Notes: generated by a model not told the origin, from the letters alone. Shown: positions 10,700 to 20,641, counted from the first letter of the stretch. The stretch: 64,000 nt of DNA from Paraburkholderia sp. (GCA_004322045.1 SCRN01000033.1:62001-126000); one strand, 5' to 3'. Numbers and translations: made by a program.

Positions 10700-12013
10700 T
10701 CAGCGCGTTGCCGCCTGGCCGGCCATGTGCGACTCGCGCGCCGACGCCACGCTGCGCGCACCGCTGCGATACCCGCACCCGAGCAGGATGCCGCTTAGCA
10801 GCGCGAACATATGCCCTTCGGCGAAGTCGAGCAACAGCGAGTTTGCGAGGCTGCCGATGGCGAAGGCGGCCAGCCATGCGAGCAGCAACTGGCGCGAGTG
10901 GGACTCGAGTTGCGCGCCGCGGCGGCCGATTTGAACGAGCATATTCACGAACAGCAGGGCGCCGGGAATACCCAACTGGACAGCCATCAGCAGGTATTCG
11001 TTGTGCGGGTTCGACGTATCGATGCCCTTGGCGCCCGTCTCGCCTTTGGTCAGCTTGGCGAATTCGGCGCCTAGACCACCCGCCCCGTATCCCGTGAGCG
11101 GCCTAGCTCGGATCAGTTCTAGACACTTTCGGTACCATTCGAGGCGCAGCCCTGTGGAGGTGACTGCGTCGCTCTGGCGGTAGGCCTGTACTTCACCGGC
11201 AACTTCCCGAATTCGGCTGCCGTGCATCGTGCAGGCATACGCGACGAGGGCCGTCGCGGCGAGAAGCAGCGCGGCGGCCCCTATCGCGGCGCGCCCACCC
11301 ATTTTCTGCCGCGCGTGCCAAGCGGCGCGCGCAGTTACGGCAAGCGCGAACAGCACGACGATGATTTGCCCCGTGCGCCCCTGCAACATGATCAGTACGT
11401 TCGCCAGTGCGAGTGCGGCGATGCCCGCATAGACCAATCGTGCGCGCGTACGGGCTGCGGTGAGCGCTAGGTCGGCGGCTTGATAGAACAGCAACGCGCC
11501 GAAGAGGCCGTTGGCGATACGATTCCTGAACACCAGCGCGTGTGCGACTGGATCCGACGCAATGTACGAGGGTCCGATATGCGTGAGACCGAGATAATTG
11601 GTTGTCGACAGCACGAGGGTCGTACTGAGTGTCACGAACAGCGCCCAGCGGACGATGCCGTCCCATTCTGAATCGGCGAAAGCGACGATCGCGAAGGGCA
11701 CGAGCAGCAGCTTGAGGTATTTGCCCATCCATGACCAAGCTTCGTGCAGGCCTGCGGTGCTATAAAACGTGCTGGCTGCCAACGCGGCGAGCAGCACCAG
11801 CGTTGCCATTGCCGCGCCGTGACGCCGTAAAGACGGGAGCTTGCGCCAGAATTCGGGCGCGCTCAGCAGCAGCAACGCGAAAAGGCCGCAGGCGATGTTC
11901 GTCAGCGCCGTCGATATCGGCACACAACAGAGCGCGATGACCGCGCAGGTCCGTGCAGCGGAAAGCCGGTACGACGGGCGCGGCGCCGCGGGCGCCCTCA
12001 AAACTTGATGCAA
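10700..12013 (-). CDS. O-antigen ligase family (Wzy/WaaL-like) membrane protein
   Basis: A 437-residue polytopic membrane protein with about ten hydrophobic helices. The large periplasmic loop holds RPLTGYGAGGLGAEF and, later, SNPHNEYLLMAVQLG, the Wzy_C signature whose histidine is needed for ligation in WaaL. It would transfer undecaprenyl-linked glycan to lipid A core, or polymerise repeat units. The predicted start is TTG at 12013, preceded by AAGGGG at good spacing. It points toward the GT9 genes and sits in a sugar-transfer neighbourhood, which favours ligase over the other members of this superfamily, but WaaL and Wzy cannot be separated with certainty. Confidence 0.82.
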   Translation of the reverse strand: MHQVLRAPAAPRPSYRLSAARTCAVIALCCVPISTALTNIACGLFALLLLSAPEFWRKLPSLRRHGAAMATLVLLAALAASTFYSTAGLHEAWSWMGKYLKLLLVPFAIVAFADSEWDGIVRWALFVTLSTTLVLSTTNYLGLTHIGPSYIASDPVAHALVFRNRIANGLFGALLFYQAADLALTAARTRARLVYAGIAALALANVLIMLQGRTGQIIVVLFALAVTARAAWHARQKMGGRAAIGAAALLLAATALVAYACTMHGSRIREVAGEVQAYRQSDAVTSTGLRLEWYRKCLELIRARPLTGYGAGGLGAEFAKLTKGETGAKGIDTSNPHNEYLLMAVQLGIPGALLFVNMLVQIGRRGAQLESHSRQLLLAWLAAFAIGSLANSLLLDFAEGHMFALLSGILLGCGYRSGARSVASARESHMAGQAATR

Positions 12014-12101
12014 CTCGGTCCCCTTAGTGCAGATGGCGGGCGCCCGGGCGAGAGCGGCCCGCGAGTCAAAGTTGACGGGCCGCGCAGCCGCGGCCGCACC
12101 T

Positions 12102-12950
12102 TTAGGCTAGCGATAGCGCGCGTTTGAGCCGCGACCGGATCAAAGCGCGTTTCAATTTGCCGCGGACGGCGGGCGTCTCCAATTCGATCCGCTCTGCGGC
12201 CGGTTGCCCGCGGCGCAGATAGTAGCGATCGAACGTCGATTGCGTCATGCCCCATTTGTTCAGAAATTGCCGGCGGCCGTCATTCTTGACCACCTTGCCC
12301 GTGGACTTCTGCTGGAAATGGTAGATGAGGCTATCGCCCACGCCGAGGAACGTACGGCAGCCGGCGTCCCAGAGCTTCATGGAGAAATCGTTGTCGCTGC
12401 TCATCCCGGGGGAGAGCTCGCTGCTGTAACCACCGATCCTGTTCCACCAATCGCGATGCACGAGTGTGGGCGGCCAAGTGGCGCCCAGCCAGTCGCCGCG
12501 CACGAGCCGCGGCGCAGCGGCCAGCAGCGCTTCAGCGCGAAACGTGTCGGCATCGCGTCCGGCGTCGTGCACGACGACGCACGGATTGCGCGTATCGACC
12601 GGCTCGATCATCGTGCCCGACAGCAGGAAAAGATCGGAGGGCATCTTCTCGATATGCCTGACGAGCGCTGCGTCCCAGCCTGGGCAGACGTACATGTCGT
12701 CGTTCATGTAGACGACGTAGTCGCGTCGTGCACGGGCAGCGGCAAGATTGACCGCATGACAGATGCCGATGTTGGCGGGCGAAGCGGTATGCTCGATACC
12801 CTCGCTGCGCACCCATTCCAGCGACCCATCGGTGCCGTCGTTGATGTGCACGATCACCTGATGCTCGTATTTCGAGTGGCGACGCAAGCTGTCGACCACG
12901 AGCTTCAGGTAAGGCAGGTTGTTCCAAGTGGGGATAATGATGGAAAACAT
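12102..12950 (-). CDS. Glycosyltransferase family 2
   Basis: The product is 282 residues from the ATG at 12950, with the GT-A nucleotide-sugar fold near the N-terminus: MFSIIIPTWNNLPYLKLVVDSL, then the metal-binding region YVVYMNDDMYVCPGWD (DxD-like). The frame continues about 30 codons upstream to 13040, but conserved GT2 sequence starts at MFSIII, so I prefer the shorter form even though no ribosome site is evident. It is followed on the same strand, after 88 bases, by the ligase-like gene. It is likely an LPS or surface glycan transferase; the substrate is unknown. Confidence 0.83.
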   Translation of the reverse strand: MFSIIIPTWNNLPYLKLVVDSLRRHSKYEHQVIVHINDGTDGSLEWVRSEGIEHTASPANIGICHAVNLAAARARRDYVVYMNDDMYVCPGWDAALVRHIEKMPSDLFLLSGTMIEPVDTRNPCVVVHDAGRDADTFRAEALLAAAPRLVRGDWLGATWPPTLVHRDWWNRIGGYSSELSPGMSSDNDFSMKLWDAGCRTFLGVGDSLIYHFQQKSTGKVVKNDGRRQFLNKWGMTQSTFDRYYLRRGQPAAERIELETPAVRGKLKRALIRSRLKRALSLA

Positions 12951-13046
12951 CGACCGGAGGTTGCTGACTTCGGAAAGGGGACGCGGCCCATGCGCGCCCG
13001 GGGCGCGGCGGGAAAACGCGCCGATATTACCACTAGCCATGATGCG

Positions 13047-13844
13047 TTACGGGCTTCGCGCCGAGCCATCATGGGCGTGCGCCAGCTTCAGAAAGCGGTA
13101 GTAGACCGTTTCCGCGTTGAAAAGCGCGATCATGAATCCGGCTTGTCCGTCCAACATACCGCCTCGCAACACATACGTCCGCACGAACGCCCAGGCGCCG
13201 CGCGCGAGCGCGCGGGCAAACCCGCCGCGTTTGCCCGCGGCGAGGCGCTGCCGCGCACCGGCGCTCGAATACGCGTCCACCTTGCGTAGCACCGTCTCGA
13301 AATCGTCGTAGGAGTAGTGGAGCAGCCGTCCGGCGAGCTTCTCGATGCGGCCCTCGAACACCAGCCGCTCATGAACCAGGTCGTCCGAGAAGCGTGCCGC
13401 GCCGCGTTTGAACAGGCGCGGCACCCAGTCCGGGTACCAGCCGCTGTGGCGCACCCAGCGCCCGCAAAAGTTCGACAGGCGATCGAGCGCGTAGACGCTT
13501 GCAACGGGCGCATCCAGCGCCTGTCGAATGGATGCGGCGAGTTCGGGCGTCACGACTTCGTCGGTGTCGATCGAGAGAATCCAGTCGGTGTCGAGCGCCG
13601 CGACCGCCCGATTCTTTTGTGGGCCGAAGCCGGGCCAATCGGGGGCGACGATGATGCGGGCCCCATGCGCGCGCGCGATGCAAGCCGTTGCGTCGGTGCT
13701 GCCGCCGTCGACGACGACGATGTCGTCGGCAAAGCTTAGTGCGTCGAGACACTGAGCGATTCTCGCTTCCGCGTTCAAGGCGATGATCGCGACCCCCAGC
13801 GAGGGGCGCTGTGCGCTAACGGGGGCTGTCGGCGGCGAAGTCAC
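13047..13844 (-). CDS. Glycosyltransferase family 2 (WaaE/KdtX type)
   Basis: The product is about 265 residues. The GT-A core reads LGVAIIALNAEARIAQCLDAL and DDIVVVDGGSTDATACIA, with the metal site in WILSIDTDEVVTPEL. The C-terminal half (RHSGWYPDWVPRLFKRGAARF; LLHYSYDDFE) matches the WaaE/KdtX group of LPS core beta-1,4-glucosyltransferases. The start is uncertain: GTG at 13844 begins just ahead of conserved sequence, while an open frame runs to 14015 through a proline- and arginine-rich segment that would overlap the msbA promoter area. It probably forms an operon with the downstream GT2 gene and ligase. Confidence 0.8.
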   Translation of the reverse strand: MTSPPTAPVSAQRPSLGVAIIALNAEARIAQCLDALSFADDIVVVDGGSTDATACIARAHGARIIVAPDWPGFGPQKNRAVAALDTDWILSIDTDEVVTPELAASIRQALDAPVASVYALDRLSNFCGRWVRHSGWYPDWVPRLFKRGAARFSDDLVHERLVFEGRIEKLAGRLLHYSYDDFETVLRKVDAYSSAGARQRLAAGKRGGFARALARGAWAFVRTYVLRGGMLDGQAGFMIALFNAETVYYRFLKLAHAHDGSARSP

Positions 13845-13927
13845 GGCAGGTTCGCTCGGGTGTCGGAAAGGCGCCAGTATACCGGCCGACGCCGGGCGCC
13901 CCGCGCTCGAGCCTCGTCGACCGGCCT

Positions 13928-13933
13928 TATAAT
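13928..13933 (+). promoter_or_regulatory. Candidate -10 box for msbA
   Basis: A perfect TATAAT lies 117 bases before the msbA start, in the divergent GT2/msbA spacer. No convincing -35 hexamer is seen 17 bases upstream, so this is a weak call. Confidence 0.3.
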
Positions 13934-14050
13934 GTGTCGCTTTTGGTCGCAGGCCGTTCTCTGGCGCGGCCGCGCGCCGGCGTTTCGGCTCGCGCGAGGT
14001 AATGGCGCGCACCACCGCGCGATACCCGCGCGCAACCCTGAAGGAATAGA

Positions 14051-15832
14051 TTGGAAAACCGAGCCACTTTGAGAAAATCGGTCGGCGGCGCGCAAACGTC
14101 GACGGCGGCCGTGATGCGCCGGTTGTGGCCTTATTTGAAACCCCTCGTTTGGGTCATGGTGCTCGCCGTGGTCGCGATGGGGCTGTCGGCCGCAACGGAC
14201 GCAGGCATCCCCGCGCTCTTGAAGCCGCTGCTCGATCGCGGCTTCGGCGCGAATGCGAGCCAGCGTGCGAAATGGTATGTCCCCCTCGCCGTCATCGGTC
14301 TTGCGATCGTGCGTGGCGTGTCGCAATACGCCTCGCAATATTTGCTGTCGTACGTCTCGAACCGCATCTTGCTGCAACTGCGACTCGATATGTTCCAGCG
14401 CATGATCCACACGAGCGCCTCGTTCTTTCAGCGCGAAACGGCCAGCACGGTCATCAATGCGATCGTCTTCGAGGTCAATCAGATCCTGAGCGTCTTGACG
14501 AGCGTGATGGTGACGCTCGTACGCGACTCGCTTTCGGTCGTCTTCTTGCTCGGCTACCTGTTTTATTTGAACTGGCGCTTGACGCTCATCGTCGCGCTGA
14601 TCCTACCCGGGATCGGTTGGCTCGTGAGCAAGATCAACCGGCGGCTGCGGCGGCTCGGACGAGAGCAGCAAACGCTCACGAACGAACTCGCGTATATCGT
14701 CGAGGAGACGGTTGCAGGCTACAAGGTCGTCAAGGTTCACAACGGCGAAACGTACGAGATGAGCCGCTTCGCCGCGATGAGCCAGCGCCTGCGCGGCTAT
14801 GCCATGCGCATGACGGTGGCCGGCGGCCTGGCGCAGCCGCTCACCCAAATTCTCGCGTCGTTTGCGCTTGCCATCGTCATCACGATCGCCGTCGTGCAGT
14901 CGGCGCACAACCAGACCACCGTCGGCGGTTTTGTCGCCTTCGTCACGTCGATGCTGCTCGTGATTTCGCCGCTCAAGCATTTGATCGACGTGAATCAACC
15001 GTTGCAGCGGGGGATGACGGCGGCCGAATTGATCTTCGGGCTCATCGATGAACCCCTCGAGCCGGCAGGCGGCACGCGGCGGCTCGAACACGCGCGCGGC
15101 GAAATCGAATTTCGCGACGTGACGTTCACCTACGGCACCGTCGATCGCCCTACGCTCGACCGCGTGTCGTTTACGGTTGCGCCAGGCGAGATGATCGCGC
15201 TCGCGGGTCCCTCGGGCAGCGGCAAGACCACGCTCGTCAATCTGCTTCCGCGGTTTTTCGCGCCGGCGAGCGGGCACATTCTCGTCGACGGCGTGCCGAT
15301 CCACGAATATGACCTCCACGACCTGCGCAGTCACATCGCGATGGTGAGTCAGGATGTCGTCTTGTTCAACGACACGATCGCCGCCAACGTCGCCTACGGC
15401 GGCACGCCCGACCGCGCGCGCGTGCACGCGGCACTCGCCGCGGCGAACTTGTGGGACACGGTGGAGGCGATGCCCGAAGGCATGGACACGCTCGTGGGGG
15501 GCAACGGCATGCGCCTGTCCGGCGGGCAGCGGCAGCGGCTCGCCATTGCGCGCGCCCTCTATAAAGACGCGCCGATCTTGATTCTCGACGAAGCCACGTC
15601 GGCGCTCGATTCGGAATCGGAGCGCCACGTGCAAGCGGCGCTCGAGACGCTGATGAAAGGACGCACGACGCTCGTGATCGCCCATCGGCTTTCGACCATC
15701 GAGCGCGCCGATCGAATCCTCGTCATGGAGGCCGGCCGCATCGTGGAGCAGGGCAGCCACGAGGCGTTGCTGCAGCAAAACGGCCTCTACGCGAATCTGC
15801 ACCGGATCCAGTATCAGCAACAGGCGGCGTAA
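14051..15832 (+). CDS. msbA: Lipid A export ABC transporter MsbA
   Basis: A 593-residue half-transporter that flips lipid A-core from the inner to the outer leaflet of the inner membrane. Six membrane helices occupy about residues 25-320. The ATPase domain has Walker [10 protein letters not shown], the signature LSGGQRQR, Walker [13 protein letters not shown], and the switch histidine in [10 protein letters not shown]. The start is TTG at 14051 with AAGGAA four bases upstream. Its position next to core-sugar transferases and a ligase fits a lipopolysaccharide export role. Length and motifs match the family throughout. Confidence 0.95.
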   Translation: MENRATLRKSVGGAQTSTAAVMRRLWPYLKPLVWVMVLAVVAMGLSAATDAGIPALLKPLLDRGFGANASQRAKWYVPLAVIGLAIVRGVSQYASQYLLSYVSNRILLQLRLDMFQRMIHTSASFFQRETASTVINAIVFEVNQILSVLTSVMVTLVRDSLSVVFLLGYLFYLNWRLTLIVALILPGIGWLVSKINRRLRRLGREQQTLTNELAYIVEETVAGYKVVKVHNGETYEMSRFAAMSQRLRGYAMRMTVAGGLAQPLTQILASFALAIVITIAVVQSAHNQTTVGGFVAFVTSMLLVISPLKHLIDVNQPLQRGMTAAELIFGLIDEPLEPAGGTRRLEHARGEIEFRDVTFTYGTVDRPTLDRVSFTVAPGEMIALAGPSGSGKTTLVNLLPRFFAPASGHILVDGVPIHEYDLHDLRSHIAMVSQDVVLFNDTIAANVAYGGTPDRARVHAALAAANLWDTVEAMPEGMDTLVGGNGMRLSGGQRQRLAIARALYKDAPILILDEATSALDSESERHVQAALETLMKGRTTLVIAHRLSTIERADRILVMEAGRIVEQGSHEALLQQNGLYANLHRIQYQQQAA

Positions 15833-15834
15833 CC

Positions 15835-16146
15835 CTATACGCCACTCGTTACGAGGGACAGTACCGATAGATCCGCGTGCGTACCGTCGACGATCGTGCG
15901 TCCCACGTGCATTCCTTCATCGACTGCGGCCTCGGCGGTCGGAAAGCTCACGTCGCCGTCCGCGTGAAAAGGCACTGCATGGCCCGGCAATTTCGGATCC
16001 GCGTCCGGATGGCAGACGTAGCCGACATAGGTATAAGCGCAGGCCGGCGGCGGCGCTTGGCCCTCATGATCTTGTGCGTGCGGCGCGACATGGATCTCGA
16101 AACCTTCGTACTGCGTCATCCGCCAAAGGGCGTCTGTTTCCGACAT
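15835..16146 (-). CDS. Conserved hypothetical protein
   Basis: A 103-residue soluble protein of unknown function. From the ATG at 16146, preceded by GGAGA at five bases, it starts MSETDALWRMTQYEGFEIHV. A stretch of histidines and prolines lies in the first third, and the C-terminal half looks like an alpha/beta fold (FPTAEAAVDEGMHVGRTIVDG). There is no signal peptide. It ends two bases from the msbA stop (convergent) and follows a short membrane-protein gene on the same strand, so the two are probably co-transcribed. I do not recognise a named family. Confidence 0.65.
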   Translation of the reverse strand: MSETDALWRMTQYEGFEIHVAPHAQDHEGQAPPPACAYTYVGYVCHPDADPKLPGHAVPFHADGDVSFPTAEAAVDEGMHVGRTIVDGTHADLSVLSLVTSGV

Positions 16147-16163
16147 GTTGGTCTCCGTGCGCG

Positions 16164-16322
16164 TCAATGCCGATGCCTGAGCCTATCCCACAGTCGCGTG
16201 TTGTCCATTCTGTGCAGCCATCGCGCTTTTTGATGCTCGCGGCGATAGTGCGACGCGACGATGATCGCGACGGCGATCAAGAGAATGACGCCGACGACAC
16301 TGTCTCCCATCGATTGGGCCAT
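16164..16322 (-). CDS. Small single-pass membrane protein (52 residues)
   Basis: This short gene has a textbook ribosome site (AAGGAG, six bases, ATG at 16322) and stops at TGA 16164-16166, 17 bases before the next gene on the strand. The product has one hydrophobic helix at about residues 9-23 (VVGVILLIAVAIIVA), then a basic, His- and Arg-rich tail (HYRREHQKARWLHR), suggesting an N-out, C-in inner-membrane anchor. The function is unknown. Support comes from the ribosome site, clean start-stop and tandem spacing, not from homology. Confidence 0.6.
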   Translation of the reverse strand: MAQSMGDSVVGVILLIAVAIIVASHYRREHQKARWLHRMDNTRLWDRLRHRH

Positions 16323-16540
16323 GACGCTCTCCTTGCAAACGACCTGCTGTAAAAATTCTAGGAGATTTCACCGAGAACGCGCGGTCGGCGCGTGCCGCCA
16401 AGCGATGGCGCCCCATTTGGCTGTGCCTCGCGCGCCGCTTCGCGGCACATTACGGCCCTCATTACAGCTTTTACGCGCTGACACAAATCGTCCTCGAACG
16501 TAGCCGCTCGGCACCCATCTAAGGTGCAAGGAGGAGAATC

Positions 16541-16819
16541 ATGAAGAAGTTATTCGTTGTCCTAACTTATGCCGGAGCGGCCGTGGCTTTGAGCGGTTCG
16601 TTGACGGGGTGTGTCGTTGCGCCAGCGACGCCCGGCTACTACGGCTATGACTACGGGTACGCGCCGGGCTACTACGCGTACCCGGCCTATCCGGCTTACG
16701 CGGAGCCCTCTGTCGGAATCGGCATCGGGTTCGGCGGGGGGGGCGGCTGGCATGGCGACCACGATGGGCACGGTGGTCGCGGCGGGCGTGGAGGCCACGG
16801 GTGGCGCGACGGCCACTGA
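16541..16819 (+). CDS. Small Tyr/Gly/His-rich lipoprotein
   Basis: A 92-residue protein with a lipoprotein-type signal: MKKLF, a hydrophobic stretch, and lipobox LTGC with the modified cysteine at about residue 24. The mature part has Tyr-Pro-Ala-Tyr repeats, then a poly-Gly segment and a His/Gly/Arg tail (HGDHDGHGG), which could bind metal or associate with cell wall. The AAGGAGGAG ribosome site is strong. A good intrinsic terminator follows. Similar short YPAYPAY lipoproteins are common in Burkholderia, but I know no assigned role. Confidence 0.75.
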   Translation: MKKLFVVLTYAGAAVALSGSLTGCVVAPATPGYYGYDYGYAPGYYAYPAYPAYAEPSVGIGIGFGGGGGWHGDHDGHGGRGGRGGHGWRDGH

Positions 16820-16836
16820 CGGTGCATCGCGAGGCG

Positions 16837-16867
16837 AGGGCGGCTCTGAGAGGCCGCCCTTGTTTTT
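16837..16867 (+). terminator. Rho-independent terminator after the lipoprotein gene
   Basis: An eight-base perfect stem, AGGGCGGC with GCCGCCCT, has an eight-base loop and is followed by TTGTTTTT. It lies 17 bases after the lipoprotein stop. Confidence 0.85.
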
Positions 16868-16995
16868 CATATAACGATCGGAGGATAAAAGGCGCCGGGT
16901 CGGCCAAGAACAAGCGTCAAACGGCCTCACCCCTGTAACTGGTCATCGAATCTAGGGCAATGCTAGACTTTGGCGGGTTATTTATGGTGTGACAA

Positions 16996-17421
16996 ATGCG
17001 TCCTTTATCACATAGGCGGTTGACTGCATGGCTTGGCTTGTTCGCCATGTGGCTCGTCCTTTCCGCGCCTATCGTGAGCCAGGTGTTGGCACACCAGCAG
17101 CGTCATGCGCCGCCGCACTCGATGTCGCACCGCATGATGCAGCATCGCTCGACCGAGCAGGCATGTGACGAAATGCCCGCCGGCGCGCAGGCCGATGGCC
17201 TGATGGGGCACGGCCATCATCTCGAGAAGGCGCCCGCAACGGCCGCATGCGGCTATTGCGACCTCCTCGCCACGCACGCCGCGTTGCCTGCCCTCGCGCC
17301 CGCGGCGCTGGGTGCGACCGTGCTCGTCACTTTCGCGGCGTTTCTTGCGCCCACCGAACGCGCGATACCGCTCGGCGCATTTCCGAGCGGGCGCGCCCGC
17401 GAACCTCCCTTCCTTTCCTGA
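16996..17421 (+). CDS. DUF2946 family protein
   Basis: A 141-residue protein with an N-terminal signal or anchor helix (LTAWLGLFAMWLVLSAPIV), a His/Met-rich segment (HQQRHAPPHSMSHRMMQH), a conserved CGYCDLLATHA motif and a second hydrophobic helix. DUF2946 genes often sit beside copper-related TonB receptors. The CxxC and the His/Met cluster suggest metal contact in the periplasm. It heads the operon, 81 bases before the receptor gene. The family assignment is fairly secure; the metal role is inferred. Confidence 0.8.
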   Translation: MRPLSHRRLTAWLGLFAMWLVLSAPIVSQVLAHQQRHAPPHSMSHRMMQHRSTEQACDEMPAGAQADGLMGHGHHLEKAPATAACGYCDLLATHAALPALAPAALGATVLVTFAAFLAPTERAIPLGAFPSGRAREPPFLS

Positions 17422-17502
17422 TCCATCGATTTCCGGCCGCATGACTAGACGCGCCCTGCAAGGCGCGCGCGGCTGCTCGTCCATCGATTCCAGGAATTCA
17501 TC

Positions 17503-19842
17503 ATGCTCGACTTTGCATGGCAAAGCGCGTGCGCTCGCGCGCGCAAATATGCTCGGCAGGCAGCCGTGGGGATGCTGCCGCTCTCGTTGTTTCCATCCGC
17601 CGCGTTTGCCGAGCCCGCGACCGACCCGATCACGCTGCCAGCGGTCACGGTCAGCGCGAGCGGCGAGGGACACGCGGGTGCGCCGCCGGCCGTCGATCCG
17701 GACACGCCCGCCACGGTTGAAAGCGTCTCGCGCGAACAGTTCCAGAATTGGAACGTCGTCAACACGGAAGACGTCCTCAAATACATGCCGAATCTCGCGG
17801 TGCGAAAGCGCTACATCGGCGACCCGAATTCGATCATCGCCGTGCGCGGCACGAGCAACGTGCAAAGTGCGCGCGCGCTTGTTTATGCCGACGGCTTGCT
17901 GCTGAGCAATCTGCTCGGCAACAGCTATACGTTTGCCCCGCGCTGGTCGATGGTGTTTCCCGATGAAATCGCGCAGGTCGACGTTTTGTACGGCGCCTTC
18001 AGCGCACTCTATCCGGGCAACTCCCTCGGCGCGACGGTCGCGATCACGACACGGATGCCGACGCGCTTCGAAGCCGACGCGGACGTGAAAGCGTTCACGC
18101 AGCACTTCAGCTTGTACGGCGTGAACGAGAACTTCAACGGCAGCGAGGCGAGTGCAACGATCGGGGATCGCATCGGCAAATTCTCGTACCTGCTGGGCGT
18201 CAACCATCTGGAAAACACGAGCCAGCCGCTGCAGTTCGCCACCTTGGCTCAATCGACGAAGCTCGCCACAGCGGGCGACACCCCCGTGACGGGCGCTTAC
18301 TTCTACAACAACCAAAGCGGCGCGCCCACCGCTGTCATTGGTGTCAACGGTGAGGGGATTCAGCATTCGGTCCAGGATCAATTCAAGCTGAAAGCGCAAT
18401 ACGAATTCACCCCGTGGCTGCAAGGCGGCTTTACGCTCGGCTATTGGCATCGCAAGTACGACGATGCAGCGTCGACGTTTCTCGTCGATGCGAACGGCAA
18501 CCCCGTCTACAGCGGCAAAGTGGCGATCGGTGGCGCCGAGTACACGATCCCCGCCGCGGCGCTTGCACCGAGCAGCGGATGGAGCGAGAACTGGCTGTAC
18601 GGCGTTTCGCTCGCTACGCGCAATGCGACGGGCTGGAACGGCGAGGCGATCGCGTCGTATTACGACGTCGCGAACAGCGTGGCGCGCACGGCCAATGCCG
18701 GTGGACCGGGCAACGGCGCGGGCGCGATCACTTACGGCGACGGCACGGGATGGAAGACGCTCGATCTGAAGGCCACCTATACGCCGCTCTCGCCGCAGGC
18801 TGGCATCGCGAACCACCGTCTGGCATTCGGATATCACTACGACAACTACTTCTTGGAGAACCGGACTTACGATACCGGCGCTTGGCGCGACGGCGGCGCG
18901 GGCGCATTCAACAACGCCTTTGCAGGCAAGACCGAAACCCAGGCGCTCTATGCACAGGACGCGTGGCGATTTCTGCCGCGGTTCAAGCTCGTCTACGGGT
19001 TGCGTTACGAAGACTGGCGCGCCTACGGTGGGTACCAGGCGCTACGGGGCGCGACGGTGCCCTACGCCGATGCGCAAGAGCACCACGCTTCACCTAAGCT
19101 CTCGCTCTCGTTCGACGTGGCGCAGGACCTCACGCTGCGCGCGTCGATCGGCCGCGCTTATCGCTTTGCGACCGTCGGCGAACTCTTTCAAGGACAGATC
19201 AACGGATCGTCGATCGTCAACAACAATCCGAATCTGAAACCCGAGGACGATCTGGCCAAGGAGTTGACGGCCGAGTGGGCGCATTGGGGCGGGCTCGTGC
19301 GTCTCTCGTTGTTTCAGGACGATGTCAAAAATTCGATCTTCAGCCAGACCGATACGACGGTCATCCCCAACGTCACCAACTACCAGAACATCGGCAAGGT
19401 GCGTTCGCGCGGCATCGAATCGAGCTATCAAGGCGAGGATGTGCTTGTGCGCGGGCTCGACCTGCTGGCGAGCGTGGCTTACACGCAATCGAAGATCATC
19501 GCCAATGCGCAAAACCCTGCGTCGGTCGGGAAGTATTTCTATCGCGTCCCATTGTGGCGCGTCGATTTGGCGACGACCTATCACCTGGGCGCGCGCTCGG
19601 CCGTGACGTTGGCGGCCCGATACTCGGGGCGGCAATACAACACGCTCACCAACACGGATTCGAATCCGAATGTGTATGGCGGAACGAGCACTTACGTCGT
19701 CGCCGATGCCAAATACACATTCCGCCCGACCAAGGCGAGCGAGGTGGGTGTGGGCATCGACAATATCTTCGACGCGCGCTATTTCGTTTATCACCCGTAT
19801 CCGGGCCGCACTTTTTATCTCGAAGCGAAGCTCAAGATATGA
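17503..19842 (+). CDS. TonB-dependent outer-membrane receptor
   Basis: A 779-residue protein with a signal peptide ending near FAEPAT, a TonB-box-like ITLPAVTVSA, a plug domain (about residues 60-190, with NTEDVLKYMPNLAVRKR and the GTSNVQSARALVYADG region), then a 22-strand barrel ending in aromatic residues (RTFYLEAKLKI). It would import a chelated metal across the outer membrane using energy from TonB-ExbB-ExbD, encoded immediately downstream with ATGA overlaps. The substrate is not certain. Having its own TonB system, and a DUF2946 and a thioredoxin gene beside it, favours copper. Confidence 0.9.
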   Translation: MLDFAWQSACARARKYARQAAVGMLPLSLFPSAAFAEPATDPITLPAVTVSASGEGHAGAPPAVDPDTPATVESVSREQFQNWNVVNTEDVLKYMPNLAVRKRYIGDPNSIIAVRGTSNVQSARALVYADGLLLSNLLGNSYTFAPRWSMVFPDEIAQVDVLYGAFSALYPGNSLGATVAITTRMPTRFEADADVKAFTQHFSLYGVNENFNGSEASATIGDRIGKFSYLLGVNHLENTSQPLQFATLAQSTKLATAGDTPVTGAYFYNNQSGAPTAVIGVNGEGIQHSVQDQFKLKAQYEFTPWLQGGFTLGYWHRKYDDAASTFLVDANGNPVYSGKVAIGGAEYTIPAAALAPSSGWSENWLYGVSLATRNATGWNGEAIASYYDVANSVARTANAGGPGNGAGAITYGDGTGWKTLDLKATYTPLSPQAGIANHRLAFGYHYDNYFLENRTYDTGAWRDGGAGAFNNAFAGKTETQALYAQDAWRFLPRFKLVYGLRYEDWRAYGGYQALRGATVPYADAQEHHASPKLSLSFDVAQDLTLRASIGRAYRFATVGELFQGQINGSSIVNNNPNLKPEDDLAKELTAEWAHWGGLVRLSLFQDDVKNSIFSQTDTTVIPNVTNYQNIGKVRSRGIESSYQGEDVLVRGLDLLASVAYTQSKIIANAQNPASVGKYFYRVPLWRVDLATTYHLGARSAVTLAARYSGRQYNTLTNTDSNPNVYGGTSTYVVADAKYTFRPTKASEVGVGIDNIFDARYFVYHPYPGRTFYLEAKLKI

Positions 19843-20630
19843 CCGCGCCAACCCGAACCGTGGACGGCGCGGCGCACTGCCCACACGACGCGCGCCCTTG
19901 CGCCGCGGAACGTTCGCGCTTGCGGCATCCGCTTGCCGCGCTGTTGCTGGTCGTGGCTGTGCATGTCGGCGCGGTGCTGGCGTTGCTTGCGGTCGCGCCC
20001 GCGCAGCGGCAGGTCGACAGGGCGCAGCCGGCGCACATTCTCGCCGCGCAATTGATTGCGCGCGTCTCCTCCGTCGCCCCCGCGCCGATGCACCCCAGCC
20101 AAGCGCGTGCGCACCCGGCAATGCCGCACGCAAGCGCGGCGCGTCCCATCCCAGCACGCACGACACCTGCGCTGCATCCGCCGCCGGCGGTAGCGCCACG
20201 ACCGGTCCCCGCCCCAGATCCGACCCCGGCCGCACCGCGAGGACGCAATGACGATTCGTCGATGCCTCCCGTTGCCGACCCAACGGCAGGCGCCGCCGCG
20301 TCGCCAAGTCAAAAAAGCGCCGAGTCGGTCGGCGGCGCCTCCTCCTCCGTACCGAAGTCCGTGGCGCATCTCGCTTGCGCGATCGCCAAGCCCGCGTATC
20401 CGGCGCTTTCGCGTCGCATGCGGGAGACGGGCACGGTGCTGGTCGAACTCATCGTTGCCGCGACGGGACGCGTGGAATCGGCCAGCATCGCCGAGACGAG
20501 TGGTCATGAACGTTTGGACGAAGCGGCCCGCGAAGCGGTGGCCGCGAGCACATGCTCGCCGTATTTGGAAAGCGGCGTTGCCTTTCGCGTGGCGGCCAAA
20601 GTGCCCGTCACGTTCAACCTCAACGATTAG
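19839..20630 (+). CDS. tonB: TonB energy-transducing protein
   Basis: A 263-residue protein: an N-terminal inner-membrane helix (LAALLLVVAVHVGAVLALLA), a long periplasmic Pro/Ala-rich spacer (about residues 70-160), and a C-terminal TonB domain (KPAYPALSRRMRETGTVLVEL ... GHERLDEAAREAV). The ATG overlaps the receptor stop (ATGA), implying translational coupling and dedication to this receptor. Its length and layout are standard. Confidence 0.9.
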   Translation: MTAPTRTVDGAAHCPHDARPCAAERSRLRHPLAALLLVVAVHVGAVLALLAVAPAQRQVDRAQPAHILAAQLIARVSSVAPAPMHPSQARAHPAMPHASAARPIPARTTPALHPPPAVAPRPVPAPDPTPAAPRGRNDDSSMPPVADPTAGAAASPSQKSAESVGGASSSVPKSVAHLACAIAKPAYPALSRRMRETGTVLVELIVAATGRVESASIAETSGHERLDEAAREAVAASTCSPYLESGVAFRVAAKVPVTFNLND

Positions 20631-20641
20631 AGATGTGAGCC

